Shown here one piece after another: positions 36,301 to 44,995 of a stretch of 59,493 bases of DNA. The DNA is from CAYULW01 sp964445815 (GTDB lineage Bacteria; Bacteroidota; Bacteroidia; Flavobacteriales_E; Vicingaceae). Below the pieces are notes generated by a model. The model did no database searches. It saw nothing but the letters and a program-made list of their open reading frames with translations, and was not told where the DNA came from. The DNA lies in contig CAYULW010000012.1 of NCBI GenBank assembly GCA_964445815.1, positions 1 through 59,493 of the forward strand. The letters are read 5' to 3'. The translations under genes were made by a program, and so were the position numbers. The stretch's first letter is position 1; each line of letters begins with the position of its first letter.

Positions 36301-36850
36301 CAGGTTGAATAGGTAGATTATTATCACTTATTGCCGCCTGTATACTAATATCTTCAGTCACTTTTCCTGATAACTGAAGATCCAAATTAGAATTGACCGA
36401 TAAGTTTTGATTATTCCCAAAGTTGATTCCTCTGGAAATGCTTCCGTTTTTATTCAGACCCGTTATATTGAACAGGTCATTCTGCTTATTCTGTGGCTTC
36501 AAGGTAAAGAAGTCATACCTTCCGGGATCACTTAAGCTAATGTCCTTAAGTGATTTGTGATAGTATGGTTTAGTAAATAGTAATGGGTAAACTCTATATT
36601 TAATATCTATTGATCTTCCTTTTAAATGTGGCGCAATAAGTTTAGCATTAGGGTAATCGAATTTTACTTTTTCCAATTCATCAAGACTTAGTCCAAGAAT
36701 ATGCTCTGATTGCGGAATGAGACTTAAAGTGTCTAAAATGGTTGTATCAGAACTGATAAAAATTTGCTTAGATCTAAAATTAGACAATTCCTGCCCCTTG
36801 AGCTCAAGCAAAGCCAATAGGAGAAATGATATGATGAGCCAATAACGCAA
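33392..36850 (-). CDS. Very large outer-membrane beta-barrel protein (SprA-like motif)
   Basis: A 1152-residue protein with signal peptide (residues 1-19, ending LELKG). Residues about 136-148 read GSISRGINFGNNQ, followed by LSVNSNLDLQLSGKVTEDISIQAAISDNNLPIQPEGNTQQ, a pattern shared with the type IX translocon protein SprA, although this protein is much shorter than SprA. The rest consists of alternating strands with many aromatic residues, ending in a barrel-like C-terminus (MQVRAFF). It may form a barrel with bound or passenger parts. No operon partner is seen. Function unknown. Confidence 0.75.
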   Translation of the reverse strand: MRYWLIISFLLLALLELKGQELSNFRSKQIFISSDTTILDTLSLIPQSEHILGLSLDELEKVKFDYPNAKLIAPHLKGRSIDIKYRVYPLLFTKPYYHKSLKDISLSDPGRYDFFTLKPQNKQNDLFNITGLNKNGSISRGINFGNNQNLSVNSNLDLQLSGKVTEDISIQAAISDNNLPIQPEGNTQQLQEFDRVFIRLFDDNSSLIAGDFLLTRPMGYFMNLNKKVQGGGYSTEVLLNPNAKKEKQGILKVSANAAISRGKFSRNVIPGVEGNQGPYRLQGADGETFIIVLSGTERVYVNGRLMKRGQDNDYVIDYNTAELTFMPQQLISKDQRIVVEFQYSERNYARSLYFVKNEYEQDRLKVNFNIYSEQDNKNRPLQQELSDDEKLLLARIGDQLDSANISGIDTVEFDNDQVLYKLVDTLGYQNVLVYSKNPDSALYRARFSNVGTNNGNYRQIRSDGNGRVFQWVQPVNGQPQGDHEPIIRLVTPKQRQMLNLGAEYQLTEGTNLKIEGAYTKNDVNTFSDRDSRDDHSYGLRLDLKSSETIGWKDSASALKWNNRLFYEQIGRNFQFIERYRNVEFQRDWNIQDLQFEGNEYITMLKTGLGKGRNFFNYEFSSFIKGSDYEGFKNGYSTNYENNGFQIESKGSYLTAESVNNSEFLRHYSTISQKFWGIKAGAYLEQERILFYQGKTDSIQGQSFDRIIWKAFIEKGDSTSENSYQLSYSEIYDYLPNADELNYSLKSENFGLDFKMASNRRSRLSGKVIYRELSIINKELTTRNPENTLLGRLDYDLKAWSGFLSSNTFYQIGSGLENRREFSFLQVSDGQGTHVWNDYNENNIKELNEFEVAGVNNQFQANYIKVFTPTNDFIRVFSNQFNQTLFLKPAAILKTDKKWKKLLSRFSNRSAFRTERKTSLENDIYSPFQLNVEDSSLITLNSSFANTVYFNRLNPKFGLDFYYLDNRKKSLLVNGIESRGNTINEVKVRYNLTKIYSVESRFTLSRKSNRSEFFESRNYTVESKELSPSFIYQPNVKFRLRLSTSYSERNNLIGEHETSINQSNDLELNYNQAGKGALTLAVSYIRINFSGDQNSTLAFEMLDGLQDGNNATWNFTWQRNLSNSLQLNVSYGGRKSEGIRTIHTGGMQVRAFF

Positions 36851-36981
36851 AATAATTGATGCAATAAAGCTAACGTAAAATATCAGGTTTTAGTCCAAGC
36901 TTTAATTTTCAACTGTGAATTAATTATCGGAATTTCACAACTGAACTTAAAGCTGTTTACTCATCAAAATTACATGAAGAG

Positions 36982-37761
36982 ATGTCTACAAAACGTATAA
37001 TATCATACAATGTCAATGGAATTCGCGCAGCAATCAATAAAGGTCTGCTAGATTGGCTTTCAGCTAGCCAACCTGATATTTTATGTATACAAGAAACGAA
37101 AGCCAGAAAAGAACAGATTGATCCAGAACTATTAAACCAACTCAATTATCACGATTACTGGTTTTCGGCTGAAAAAAAAGGATATAGTGGAGTTTCCATT
37201 TGGACCAAAGACGAGCCTAAGAACGTTGAGTATGGATGTGGAATAGATATCTATGATAATGAAGGTAGAGTAATTCGCTGCGATTATGACGATTTTTCGG
37301 TTATGAGTGTTTACATGCCTTCGGGTTCAAGTGGAGATGTACGACAAGCATTCAAGATGCAATGGCTTGAAGATTTTCAAATTTATATTGACCAATTAAA
37401 AAAAGACATCCCCAATCTTATCATATGTGGTGATTATAACATTTGTCACACCGAAATTGACATTCATAATCCTAAAACCAATAGAGACACTTCAGGATTT
37501 AAACCGGAAGAAAGAGAATGGATAGGGCAATTTATAGATTCAGGATTCATTGATACATTCAGGCATTTTAACAAGGAGCCACACAATTACTCTTGGTGGA
37601 GTTACAGGTCCAATGCAAGGGCAAAAAATCTTGGCTGGAGAATTGATTATAATATGGCTGATAAATCTCTTGTAAATCGCCTAGAGCGAGCCGCTATCTT
37701 GAGTGAAGCCAAACACTCTGACCATTGTCCCGTACTTCTTGAAATCAGCTCCGATTCTTAA
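36982..37761 (+). CDS. xth: Exodeoxyribonuclease III (AP endonuclease)
   Basis: A 259-residue base-excision repair enzyme of the ExoIII/APE1 family that cuts abasic sites and removes blocked 3' ends. Motifs in order: ISYNVNGIRAAINKG (Asn ligand), LCIQETKA (Glu metal ligand), YSGVSIWTK, VYMPSG, LIICGDYNICHTEIDIHNPK (Asp and Asn), NLGWRIDYNM and SDHCPVLLEI (catalytic Asp and His). All active-site residues are present. It stands alone with about 130 bases of upstream space. Confidence 0.95.
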   Translation: MSTKRIISYNVNGIRAAINKGLLDWLSASQPDILCIQETKARKEQIDPELLNQLNYHDYWFSAEKKGYSGVSIWTKDEPKNVEYGCGIDIYDNEGRVIRCDYDDFSVMSVYMPSGSSGDVRQAFKMQWLEDFQIYIDQLKKDIPNLIICGDYNICHTEIDIHNPKTNRDTSGFKPEEREWIGQFIDSGFIDTFRHFNKEPHNYSWWSYRSNARAKNLGWRIDYNMADKSLVNRLERAAILSEAKHSDHCPVLLEISSDS

Positions 37762-37845
37762 GAGTAGTTTGTTTATAAATGAAGAGAACCCTGCTTAAAA
37801 TGAAGCGGTGAAGCCTTTACTATTGTATTATTAAAATACTGTCAT

Positions 37846-38844
37846 ATGAAAAAGTTTTTATTTCCTCTTTGTCTGTGCATTGCTATTGCAAGTTGTGTTC
37901 CGGCTAAAAAAGTTGAAGACATTAAACGCAAAAAGGAAATTTGCGAAGAGCAAAGAGCAGCTCTAAAAGAGCAAAATAGAGAGCTAGAAGAAAAGTTTAC
38001 TGAAATAAATGACCAGTATGAAGAGTTACTTAAGCGCCATAAAGCGCTAAAATTAGATACAAGTGTCATGGGTAAGTCATTAAGAAATATGACTAAAAAC
38101 TATGATAAACTGAATGAAACTTATGATCTACTCATAGAGAAAAACAAATCTTTGCTTGAGGGCAATCAAGCAGAAACGGCAAAGCTGTTTGGCAACCTGC
38201 AAGCTTCTCAAGCAGAATTGCAAAAACAAACAGATGCCCTTGAGAAACTGAGACTGGAATTGGAGAAAAAAGAGCGAAATCTCAATCAGCTTCAAATAGA
38301 ATTAGACGCAAGAGCCAAGAGAGTAGATGAGTTAGAATCGATATTGAGCAAGAAAGACTCGTCTGTCAATGCACTTAAGAAAAAGGTACAAGAAGCTTTA
38401 TTAGGATTTGAAAACAATGGCCTTACAATTGAACAAAAGAATGGAAAGGTATATGTTTCACTTGATGAAAGTTTGTTATTTGCCTCCGGCAGTTATAATG
38501 TAGAATCCAAAGGACAAGAAGTCCTAAAAAAGCTTGGTAAAGTCTTAGAAAAAAACGAAGATATCAATGTCTTGGTCGAAGGCCATACAGACAATGTACC
38601 ATATAATGGTTCAGGGGCATTAAAAGACAATTGGGATTTAAGTGTTAAAAGAGCAACCTCTGTTGTAAAAATCATTTTAGGTAATAGCTCTATTGCTCCT
38701 GAGCGCTTAACAGCAGCAGGAAGAGGAGACCATGTTCCAGTGGCAGACAACGCAAGCAAAGAAGGTAGAAGTAAAAACAGAAGAACTGAGATCATCTTGA
38801 CACCCAAGCTTGATGAACTTTTTGAAATATTGAATTCAAATTAA
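37846..38844 (+). CDS. OmpA-family lipoprotein with coiled coil
   Basis: A 332-residue lipoprotein with lipobox IASC (Cys 17), a long coiled coil at residues about 20-185, and a C-terminal OmpA peptidoglycan-binding domain (VEGHTDNVPYNG, the Asp-binding block; WDLSVKRATSVV; ERLTAAGRGDHVPVADN; SKNRRTEIIL). The likely role is to tie the outer membrane to peptidoglycan, with the coiled coil spanning the periplasm. The gene ends at a strong bidirectional terminator. Confidence 0.93.
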   Translation: MKKFLFPLCLCIAIASCVPAKKVEDIKRKKEICEEQRAALKEQNRELEEKFTEINDQYEELLKRHKALKLDTSVMGKSLRNMTKNYDKLNETYDLLIEKNKSLLEGNQAETAKLFGNLQASQAELQKQTDALEKLRLELEKKERNLNQLQIELDARAKRVDELESILSKKDSSVNALKKKVQEALLGFENNGLTIEQKNGKVYVSLDESLLFASGSYNVESKGQEVLKKLGKVLEKNEDINVLVEGHTDNVPYNGSGALKDNWDLSVKRATSVVKIILGNSSIAPERLTAAGRGDHVPVADNASKEGRSKNRRTEIILTPKLDELFEILNSN

Positions 38845-38872
38845 AAAAGGCCCCGAATCGGGGCCTTTTTTA
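38843..38872. terminator. Bidirectional terminator between the OmpA gene and glyS
   Basis: A perfect GC-rich stem AAAAAGGCCCCG / CGGGGCCTTTTT with loop AAT, with A-runs and T-runs on both sides. Confidence 0.93.
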
Positions 38873-40405
38873 ATTTAGATAGCTTTTCACTAAACACTTT
38901 TCATTTAACACCTTCGCTATTTCATTTATGGCTATTCTCCTCTGTTCCATTGAATCTCGATCACGAATGGTCACCGTATTGTCTTCTAGACTTTGATGAT
39001 CAACCGTTACTGCATAAGGTGTTCCTATAGCATCTTGTCTTCTGTAACGCTTTCCAATAGAATCTTTCTCATCATATTGACAATTATAATCCAACTTTAA
39101 TTGATCAATGATTTCTCGCGCTTTTTCAGGCAAACCGTCCTTTTTGGTCAAGGGCAATACTGCCACTTTATATGGAGCGAGAAATACTGGAAGAGCAAGC
39201 ACCACTCTTTGCGAGCCATCATCTAATTGCTCATTTTTCAATGAAGAAGAAAGTATGGCTAAGAACATTCTATCTAAACCAATAGAGGTTTCAATAACGT
39301 ATGGCACATAGTTCTTGTTTATTTCTGCATCAAAATACTGCATTTTCTTCCCGGAAAACTCCTGATGTTGACTTAAATCAAAATCTGTTCTTGAATGAAT
39401 TCCTTCTAACTCTTTAAAACCGAATGGAAACTCAAACTCAATATCCGCAGCTGCATTTGCATAATGTGCTAGTTTAAGATGATCGTGAAATCTGTATTTT
39501 TCCTCACCAAGTCCAAGATTCCTATGCCATTGCATTCTCTTTTCTTTCCAGGTTTCATACCACTCCATTTCTTCACCGGGTCGGACAAAAAACTGCATTT
39601 CCATTTGTTCAAACTCCCTCATCCTAAAAATGAATTGGCGAGCAATTATTTCGTTCCTAAATGCTTTTCCGATTTGGGCAATTCCAAACGGCACCTTCAT
39701 TCTTGATGTTTTCTGGACGTTAAGGAAGTTGACAAAAATACCTTGAGCCGTTTCAGGTCTTAAATACACCTTACTAGCACCATCGGCCGTAGAACCTATT
39801 TCAGTGCTAAACATCAGATTGAACTGCCGGACATCTGTCCAGTTCTTAGATCCACTTACAGGGTCTGCTATGTCTAAATCAATGATCAACTGCTTTACTC
39901 CAGCCAAATCTTCATTATCCATCGCCTCTTTAAAGCGTTTGTTGGCATTGTCAATTTTTTTCTGATTAGCAAGTACTCTTTGATTCGTTGCTCTGAATTG
40001 CACTTCATCAAAGTCATCCCCAAAACGTCCTCTGGCTTTAGCCACCTCTTTATTGATCTTACCCTCGATTTTAGCTACCCACTCCTCTACCAATACATCC
40101 GCTCTATATCGCTTTTTAGAGTCTTTATTATCAATTAATGGATCATTAAACGCATCGGCGTGACCGGAAGCTTTCCAAACTGTTGAATGCATAAAAATAG
40201 CTGAATCAATTCCAACAATGTTCTCATTCATCTGCACCATGGCTTTCCACCAATAGTCCTTGATGTTATTCTTTAACTCGCTCCCTAAAGCACCATAATC
40301 ATACACTGCACTTAATCCATCATAAATCTCAGAGGATTGAAAAATATAACCGTACTCCTTAGCATGAGAAATAACTTGTTTGAAAATATCTTCTTGATTT
40401 GCCAT
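38870..40405 (-). CDS. glyS: Glycyl-tRNA synthetase, single-chain alpha2 type
   Basis: Charges tRNA-Gly. The 511-residue class II synthetase is of the eukaryote/archaea-like homodimer type, not the alpha2beta2 bacterial type. Visible are motif 1 region GYIFQSSEIYDGLSAVYDYGALG, motif 2 FRNEIIARQFIFRMREFEQMEMQFF, the motif 3 region VIETSIGLDRMFLAIL and a C-terminal anticodon-binding domain (LPVFLAPYKVAVLPLTKKDGLPEKA). The ATG at 40405 is chosen because the longer reading adds a 16-residue non-conserved leader before the family start (MANQEDIFKQ). Confidence 0.96.
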   Translation of the reverse strand: MANQEDIFKQVISHAKEYGYIFQSSEIYDGLSAVYDYGALGSELKNNIKDYWWKAMVQMNENIVGIDSAIFMHSTVWKASGHADAFNDPLIDNKDSKKRYRADVLVEEWVAKIEGKINKEVAKARGRFGDDFDEVQFRATNQRVLANQKKIDNANKRFKEAMDNEDLAGVKQLIIDLDIADPVSGSKNWTDVRQFNLMFSTEIGSTADGASKVYLRPETAQGIFVNFLNVQKTSRMKVPFGIAQIGKAFRNEIIARQFIFRMREFEQMEMQFFVRPGEEMEWYETWKEKRMQWHRNLGLGEEKYRFHDHLKLAHYANAAADIEFEFPFGFKELEGIHSRTDFDLSQHQEFSGKKMQYFDAEINKNYVPYVIETSIGLDRMFLAILSSSLKNEQLDDGSQRVVLALPVFLAPYKVAVLPLTKKDGLPEKAREIIDQLKLDYNCQYDEKDSIGKRYRRQDAIGTPYAVTVDHQSLEDNTVTIRDRDSMEQRRIAINEIAKVLNEKCLVKSYLN

Positions 40406-40452
40406 CGCGCAAAAGTAATTTTTGCAATTGATTCCTAAGTAAAAAAAAGACA

Positions 40453-40482
40453 TAAAAAAAGCCCTGCATTAGCAGGGCTTTT
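40453..40482 (-). terminator. Terminator downstream of the 40501-41331 lipoprotein gene
   Basis: The stem AAAAGCCCTGC / GCAGGGCTTTT with loop TAAT on the minus strand runs into a T-rich tail, just past the stop codon at 40501. Confidence 0.85.
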
Positions 40483-40500
40483 GATTCGATCTAAAAAAAC

Positions 40501-41331
40501 TTAGTCGTTACTTCCATTAAATTCTACACATTCAATGTCAGCACTAAAATCAACTTCTTCCATTGGATCTAGATCATTATTAACGACCTTCTGCAATTTA
40601 GCACCAGTAACATCAACATTACTTCCACTAAATGAAATAGAGCCTTCAGTTCCAAAGTAAGTACTTTGCTCTACCTGGCCTCCATCATCTTCAAATCTCA
40701 CAACAACGATAAATGCTCCACCAACAAATCCATCACCATTATATTCTTCAAACGATGCTATTTCAGTTGCATCGTCATAAGAGATGATATAGATAAATGT
40801 CAAATCTTGCTCAGCATTACTGTCTTGCCATGCACCTTCAATTCCTACAAAGATTTTAACATTTCCTGTAGTATCAGGTAAAGAAGTATTACCTCCAATT
40901 GGCTGAGAAGCACAATATCCGAAATCTAATTCGTAAGTCTCTCCATTAGCAGTAAATGTTCCGCCACCAAGACCTAAAGTTCCTGAAATTCCAAAGGCAG
41001 GACCAGTAGAACGTGGATCGGTAAACACACTTCCAGAAGAAACATGTGCAAAAGAACTGGAAGAAGCACTTGCTTCCACAAAGTTCAAGCTTCCGCCACC
41101 AGGAGAAACAAATGAGACGTTGCTACTACCTCCTATAAAGGTTCCTGAACCAGAGTTCGTACTAGAAGAAGTGCCCGAAAAAGTCAAGCGACTAAACTTT
41201 TCTAGTCTATCTCCTTGGCTTGCACTATCACTGGGTGAATCTGTATCCTTTTCACAAGCTGTGAAAAGAAATACAGACATCGCCACAGCTGTTAAGCCCG
41301 TGAAGATAGATCTGTATTTCAATGTTTTCAT
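40501..41331 (-). CDS. Lipoprotein of unknown function, Ser/Gly-rich
   Basis: A 276-residue predicted lipoprotein with lipobox LFTAC (Cys 26). A low-complexity Ser/Gly/Thr region runs from about residue 35 to 110, followed by a beta-rich part with acidic strands (YDDATEIASFEEYNGDGFVGGAFIVVVRFEDDG). No family is recognised. It lies 47 bases downstream of the barrel gene on the same strand and carries the terminator, so the two probably form one unit: a surface or periplasmic partner of the barrel. Confidence 0.75.
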   Translation of the reverse strand: MKTLKYRSIFTGLTAVAMSVFLFTACEKDTDSPSDSASQGDRLEKFSRLTFSGTSSSTNSGSGTFIGGSSNVSFVSPGGGSLNFVEASASSSSFAHVSSGSVFTDPRSTGPAFGISGTLGLGGGTFTANGETYELDFGYCASQPIGGNTSLPDTTGNVKIFVGIEGAWQDSNAEQDLTFIYIISYDDATEIASFEEYNGDGFVGGAFIVVVRFEDDGGQVEQSTYFGTEGSISFSGSNVDVTGAKLQKVVNNDLDPMEEVDFSADIECVEFNGSND

Positions 41332-41378
41332 AATATTCGTTTTAGAATGTTTAATAAATAAGCTTATTCGCTAACTTA

Positions 41379-42068
41379 TTAGAACAAGAAACCTAAACGA
41401 ATAGAGCTATTGAAGTTAGGTCCTAAGTTAAAAGAACTTCCGTTAACAGTCGTAACTGTTGGAGTATTTGGACCAGTAGCATTTGTTACCTCATCATCAG
41501 CAGTGCTAGTAGTTGAGAAACCAAATCCTACTTCAGTACCCATATAAATTGACTTAGAAAAATACCAGTCAGCTCCAAGAACTAAGTTCAAACCAAAAGT
41601 AGTTGAACCACCTGTAGTTTCAGACTCGTAAGAAGAAGTAGCAGAAACGCCATCTAATTCTTGATCTGTAGAACTAGTAGATACAGTAGAAAACTGTAAT
41701 TCAGCTCCATAATAAGGAGATAAACGGTCTGTACCTTCCCAGTGCATTTCAATACCTGGATTTAATGAGAATCCAAAAGAACTAGACTTATCTTCTAATT
41801 CAGTTTCATTTGGAGTTCCTTGATTTTTTACATCTGGAGTAGTTGTGCTACTAGATGTCACAGAGAAACCTACTCTTATAGCCATATCGCTAGAAGAGAA
41901 ATAACGGAATCTTAAGTTGTTGATTGAGATTGGTGCATTACCCATAGGAGTAAAGTTAACCTCAATGTTTTTCTCACCACCAGCAGGCTTAAAATCTTGT
42001 GCGTTAGCATCTGTAGTAGTGAATACCGCAGCAGCGATAGCCGCAAGTAATAGTACTCTCTTTTTCAT
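41379..42068 (-). CDS. Outer-membrane beta-barrel protein, OmpW/porin-family size
   Basis: A 229-residue protein with a clear signal peptide (cleaved after ANA, about residue 23) and an eight-strand-sized barrel (LRFRYFSSSDMAIRVGFSV, FGFSLNPGIEMHWEG, LSPYYGAELQFS, GLNLVLGADWYFSKSIYMGTEVGFGFS) ending in the barrel signature SSIRLGFLF. Loops are rich in Ser and Thr. A strong promoter precedes it, suggesting high expression. Confidence 0.85.
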   Translation of the reverse strand: MKKRVLLLAAIAAAVFTTTDANAQDFKPAGGEKNIEVNFTPMGNAPISINNLRFRYFSSSDMAIRVGFSVTSSSTTTPDVKNQGTPNETELEDKSSSFGFSLNPGIEMHWEGTDRLSPYYGAELQFSTVSTSSTDQELDGVSATSSYESETTGGSTTFGLNLVLGADWYFSKSIYMGTEVGFGFSTTSTADDEVTNATGPNTPTVTTVNGSSFNLGPNFNSSIRLGFLF

Positions 42069-42110
42069 TTTTTTTTGTTTTATTGGTTAAATTTTAAAAT
42101 TAAACTGCGC

Positions 42111-42139
42111 CAAACATAGTTAAAAAATCCATTGTCAAC
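42111..42139 (-). promoter_or_regulatory. Promoter of the barrel/lipoprotein unit
   Basis: The minus strand reads GTTG (42136-42139), 17 bases, then TATGTTTG (42111-42118), a good Bacteroidota promoter about 43 bases before the start codon. The remaining 42140-42390 is very AT-rich and shows no gene; a plus-strand TAATTTTG at 42297-42304 is a possible weak promoter for the DUF3109 gene. Confidence 0.6.
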
Positions 42140-42390
42140 CAAAAAATTATGACAAAATGAAGGTTTTACCCTAATCCGTTTACGAACATTACCCTACCCA
42201 TAGATGCAATTCAAAAACTTGAAAATCAAATAATTAATACCCATAAGATTAAAATAAAATGTACGACACTTAATGTACTGTTAAAATTATGAACAGTAAT
42301 TTTGTTAAAAAACACAGGTATTTAACCTAAAAATCAACCTGATTTGATTTAAAAATTGATTTGTTTTAGCTCTCAATTATTTGGAAAACA

Positions 42391-42969
42391 ATGTTTCAAA
42401 TTAAAAATACTCTTGTCTCAGAAGAGATACTCCAAGAAGCCTTTGTCTGTGACCTCAAGAAATGCAAAGGGGCTTGCTGCATTGAAGGTGATGCAGGCGC
42501 ACCTCTTGAACTAGATGAGCTTGCAGAAGTTGAACATGCAATCGAATCTGTTAAACCCTACCTCAATGCATACAGTCTTAAAACCTTGGAAAAGCATGGT
42601 CCATTCATAAAAGATTCAGATGGCGAGTTTGTTACCACTTTAAACGATGGAAAGGAATGCGTATTTACGGTATTTGATGACGATCAAAATGCACATTGCG
42701 GCATAGAGCAAGCTTTTAATGATGGCCAGATCAATTTTAGAAAACCCATTTCCTGTCATCTTTACCCGATAAGAATTAAACATTTGAAGTACTACGATGC
42801 ACTCAATTATCATAAATGGGACATCTGTTCACCTGCATGCGATTTAGGAAAAAGCTTACAAGTAAAGGTTTATGAGTTTGCTAAAGAACCCTTAATAAGA
42901 AAGTATGGTGAAGATTGGTATACCGAATTAACAGAACTTGAGAAAGAATTAAACAAGCAAAAGAATTAA
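42391..42969 (+). CDS. DUF3109 family cysteine-rich protein
   Basis: A 192-residue protein of the DUF3109 family, with conserved cysteines in CDLKKCKGACC near residues 20-30, then ECVFTVFDDDQNAHCGIE, PISCHLYPIRI and WDICSPAC. The pattern suggests a bound metal or Fe-S centre, as in the related CxxCxxCC family. Function is not known. It overlaps the convergent ispG gene by 4 bases. Confidence 0.88.
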   Translation: MFQIKNTLVSEEILQEAFVCDLKKCKGACCIEGDAGAPLELDELAEVEHAIESVKPYLNAYSLKTLEKHGPFIKDSDGEFVTTLNDGKECVFTVFDDDQNAHCGIEQAFNDGQINFRKPISCHLYPIRIKHLKYYDALNYHKWDICSPACDLGKSLQVKVYEFAKEPLIRKYGEDWYTELTELEKELNKQKN

Positions 42970-44882
42970 TTTGGTTCTATCCAATCTCCGTGTTGATCGA
43001 TTAAAGCAATTAAGGCATCTACGGCTTCATCTTCCGGTATATTGCGCTGAACTACTTCTTTTTCTTTGTATAAAGTAATTTTCCCGGGCCCCGTTCCTAC
43101 ATACCCATAATCTGCATCTGCCATTTCCCCGGGTCCATTTACAATACAACCCATGATACCTATTTTTACTCCCTTAAGATGAGAAGTTACTGACCTGATT
43201 TTTGCGGTTGTTTCCTGAAGATCAAAAAGTGTTCTCCCACAAGATGGGCATGAGATGTATTCCGTTTTTGAAATTCTGGTTCGCGTGGCTTGAAGAATAC
43301 CAAAACTTGTTGACATGCTTTCTTGAAGACTAAAAGAATCTATAGTGGAAAGCCAAATCCCATCTCCTAAACCATCTATTAATAATGCTCCAAAATCTGT
43401 TGATGCATGCAATTGAACTGTTTCTTTATCCTCATTATCATACTGCCTTTTAATGATGACCGGTACTTTTATTTTTTGATTCATAAGCTCCACAAACACA
43501 GACCTCAAATGAGCTACTGCATGTTCATTGGTTGTACTTAAGATCAAGACAAGCCTACTATCATTCAAGAACCCAATACTCGACATTTCTAAGAATTGCA
43601 AAGTATCGACCTGAAGAAAGAGAAGTTGAGATGAAGTGGCTAAAAGTTCATCTAAATTTTCATAAGCGGCTATTGGGTAGTGCCTTGGTTGATTCCTTTC
43701 CCATGCCTTTAAGTTTTGAATAATTCCCAGATTTCCTGGAATATCAAATGTCACTTTAGTATCGCCAACAAAAACATAATCCGCAGCTATATCCTGAGTT
43801 GTCCATTTATCTAATGGTACGGAATAATGATGACCTAAGCCAAAGAAATGACTTGCTTTTAAATCTTTAATGTGAGTAAGATCCCCTAAAACTATAGGTG
43901 CATTTTTACCGCCAATATTAAAAGATTCATTACTCTCTCTCTTCTGATACTTATATGGGTCTATTGGATATGAATCTATCTCTTTTATCACATCATGCTT
44001 TCGGTTGTCATATCTAGAAACGAGCTTTTGAGCAACTGGAATTTCATATTCCGGTTCTTCCGTCAAAGAAACTCTAATGGTATCTCCTAAGCCATCTTCA
44101 AGCAATGCTCCAATACCTACAGCAGATTTAATCCTCCCATCTTCCCCGTCACCTGCCTCAGTAACCCCAAGATGCAAAGGATAGCTCATTCCATTTTCAA
44201 TCATGGTTGCTACCAGTAATCGATATGCTTGAACCATAACCAGAGTGTTGCTGGCTTTCATGGATAAAACGAGATTATAAAATTCATTTTTCTCGCAAAT
44301 TCGTATGAACTCCATAGCAGATTCAACCATGCCCAAAGGAGTATCTCCATATCTACTTAATATCCGATCGGAAAGTGAACCATGGTTGGTTCCGATTCGC
44401 ATGGCAATGCCTTCTTCCTTACAAATTTGAACCAGAGGTGTAAACTTTTCTTCTATTCGCTCTAGCTCTTTATTGTATGACTGATCCGTATATTCAATTT
44501 CTTCAAACTTTTTCTTATCGGCATAGTTACCGGGATTTACTCTCACTTTTTCGACAATGCGAGCGGCAATTTCAGCAGCATTTGGTGTAAAATGAATATC
44601 AGCCACCAGAGGTGTATTATAGCCCTTTTCTCTTAATCCTTCTTTTATGTTTTTTAAATTTTCCGCATCTTTCTTACTCGGAGCAGTTATTCTTACCATT
44701 TCACATCCCGCTTCTATCATACGAATCGATTGTTCTATCGATCCTTCCGTATCCATAGTATCAACTGTAGTCATCGATTGTACTCGGATAGGATGATTAG
44801 CTCCTAAAGCCACCTTTCCAATCCTAACTTCACGCGTTTTAAATCGACTGTAGGCAGTTAAACTGTTGCAATAAGGTTTCAA
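42966..44882 (-). CDS. ispG: 4-hydroxy-3-methylbut-2-enyl-diphosphate synthase, long Bacteroidota form
   Basis: Converts methylerythritol cyclodiphosphate to HMBPP in the MEP isoprenoid pathway, using a [4Fe-4S] cluster. The 638-residue protein has the N-terminal TIM-barrel (RVQSMTTVDTMDTEGSIEQ, ADIHFTPNAA, VRVNPGNYAD, MRIGTNHGSLSDRI, HLGVTEAGDGEDGRIKSAVGIGALLEDGLGDTIRVSLTEEP). An extra central domain of about 250 residues follows (about 300-540), as in plants and Bacteroidota. The reductase-like C-terminal domain holds the cluster cysteines (SCPSCGRTLFDL and GIMGCIVNGPGEMADADYGYVG). Complete. Confidence 0.95.
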   Translation of the reverse strand: MKPYCNSLTAYSRFKTREVRIGKVALGANHPIRVQSMTTVDTMDTEGSIEQSIRMIEAGCEMVRITAPSKKDAENLKNIKEGLREKGYNTPLVADIHFTPNAAEIAARIVEKVRVNPGNYADKKKFEEIEYTDQSYNKELERIEEKFTPLVQICKEEGIAMRIGTNHGSLSDRILSRYGDTPLGMVESAMEFIRICEKNEFYNLVLSMKASNTLVMVQAYRLLVATMIENGMSYPLHLGVTEAGDGEDGRIKSAVGIGALLEDGLGDTIRVSLTEEPEYEIPVAQKLVSRYDNRKHDVIKEIDSYPIDPYKYQKRESNESFNIGGKNAPIVLGDLTHIKDLKASHFFGLGHHYSVPLDKWTTQDIAADYVFVGDTKVTFDIPGNLGIIQNLKAWERNQPRHYPIAAYENLDELLATSSQLLFLQVDTLQFLEMSSIGFLNDSRLVLILSTTNEHAVAHLRSVFVELMNQKIKVPVIIKRQYDNEDKETVQLHASTDFGALLIDGLGDGIWLSTIDSFSLQESMSTSFGILQATRTRISKTEYISCPSCGRTLFDLQETTAKIRSVTSHLKGVKIGIMGCIVNGPGEMADADYGYVGTGPGKITLYKEKEVVQRNIPEDEAVDALIALIDQHGDWIEPN

Positions 44883-44995
44883 TCTAATCGGAATTTAAAA
44901 TAAAAGTGTAAAATTAGTTGTTGTAAGGTCATAAAAAGAAATACAAGAGAGTTAATCTTTTGTTTAAATGAAACACATAAATACATAGAAGTGAT

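Noticed and set aside
33392..36850. Calling the large outer-membrane protein SprA
   Set aside because: It shares a short motif but is far shorter than SprA, and no other translocon genes are nearby.
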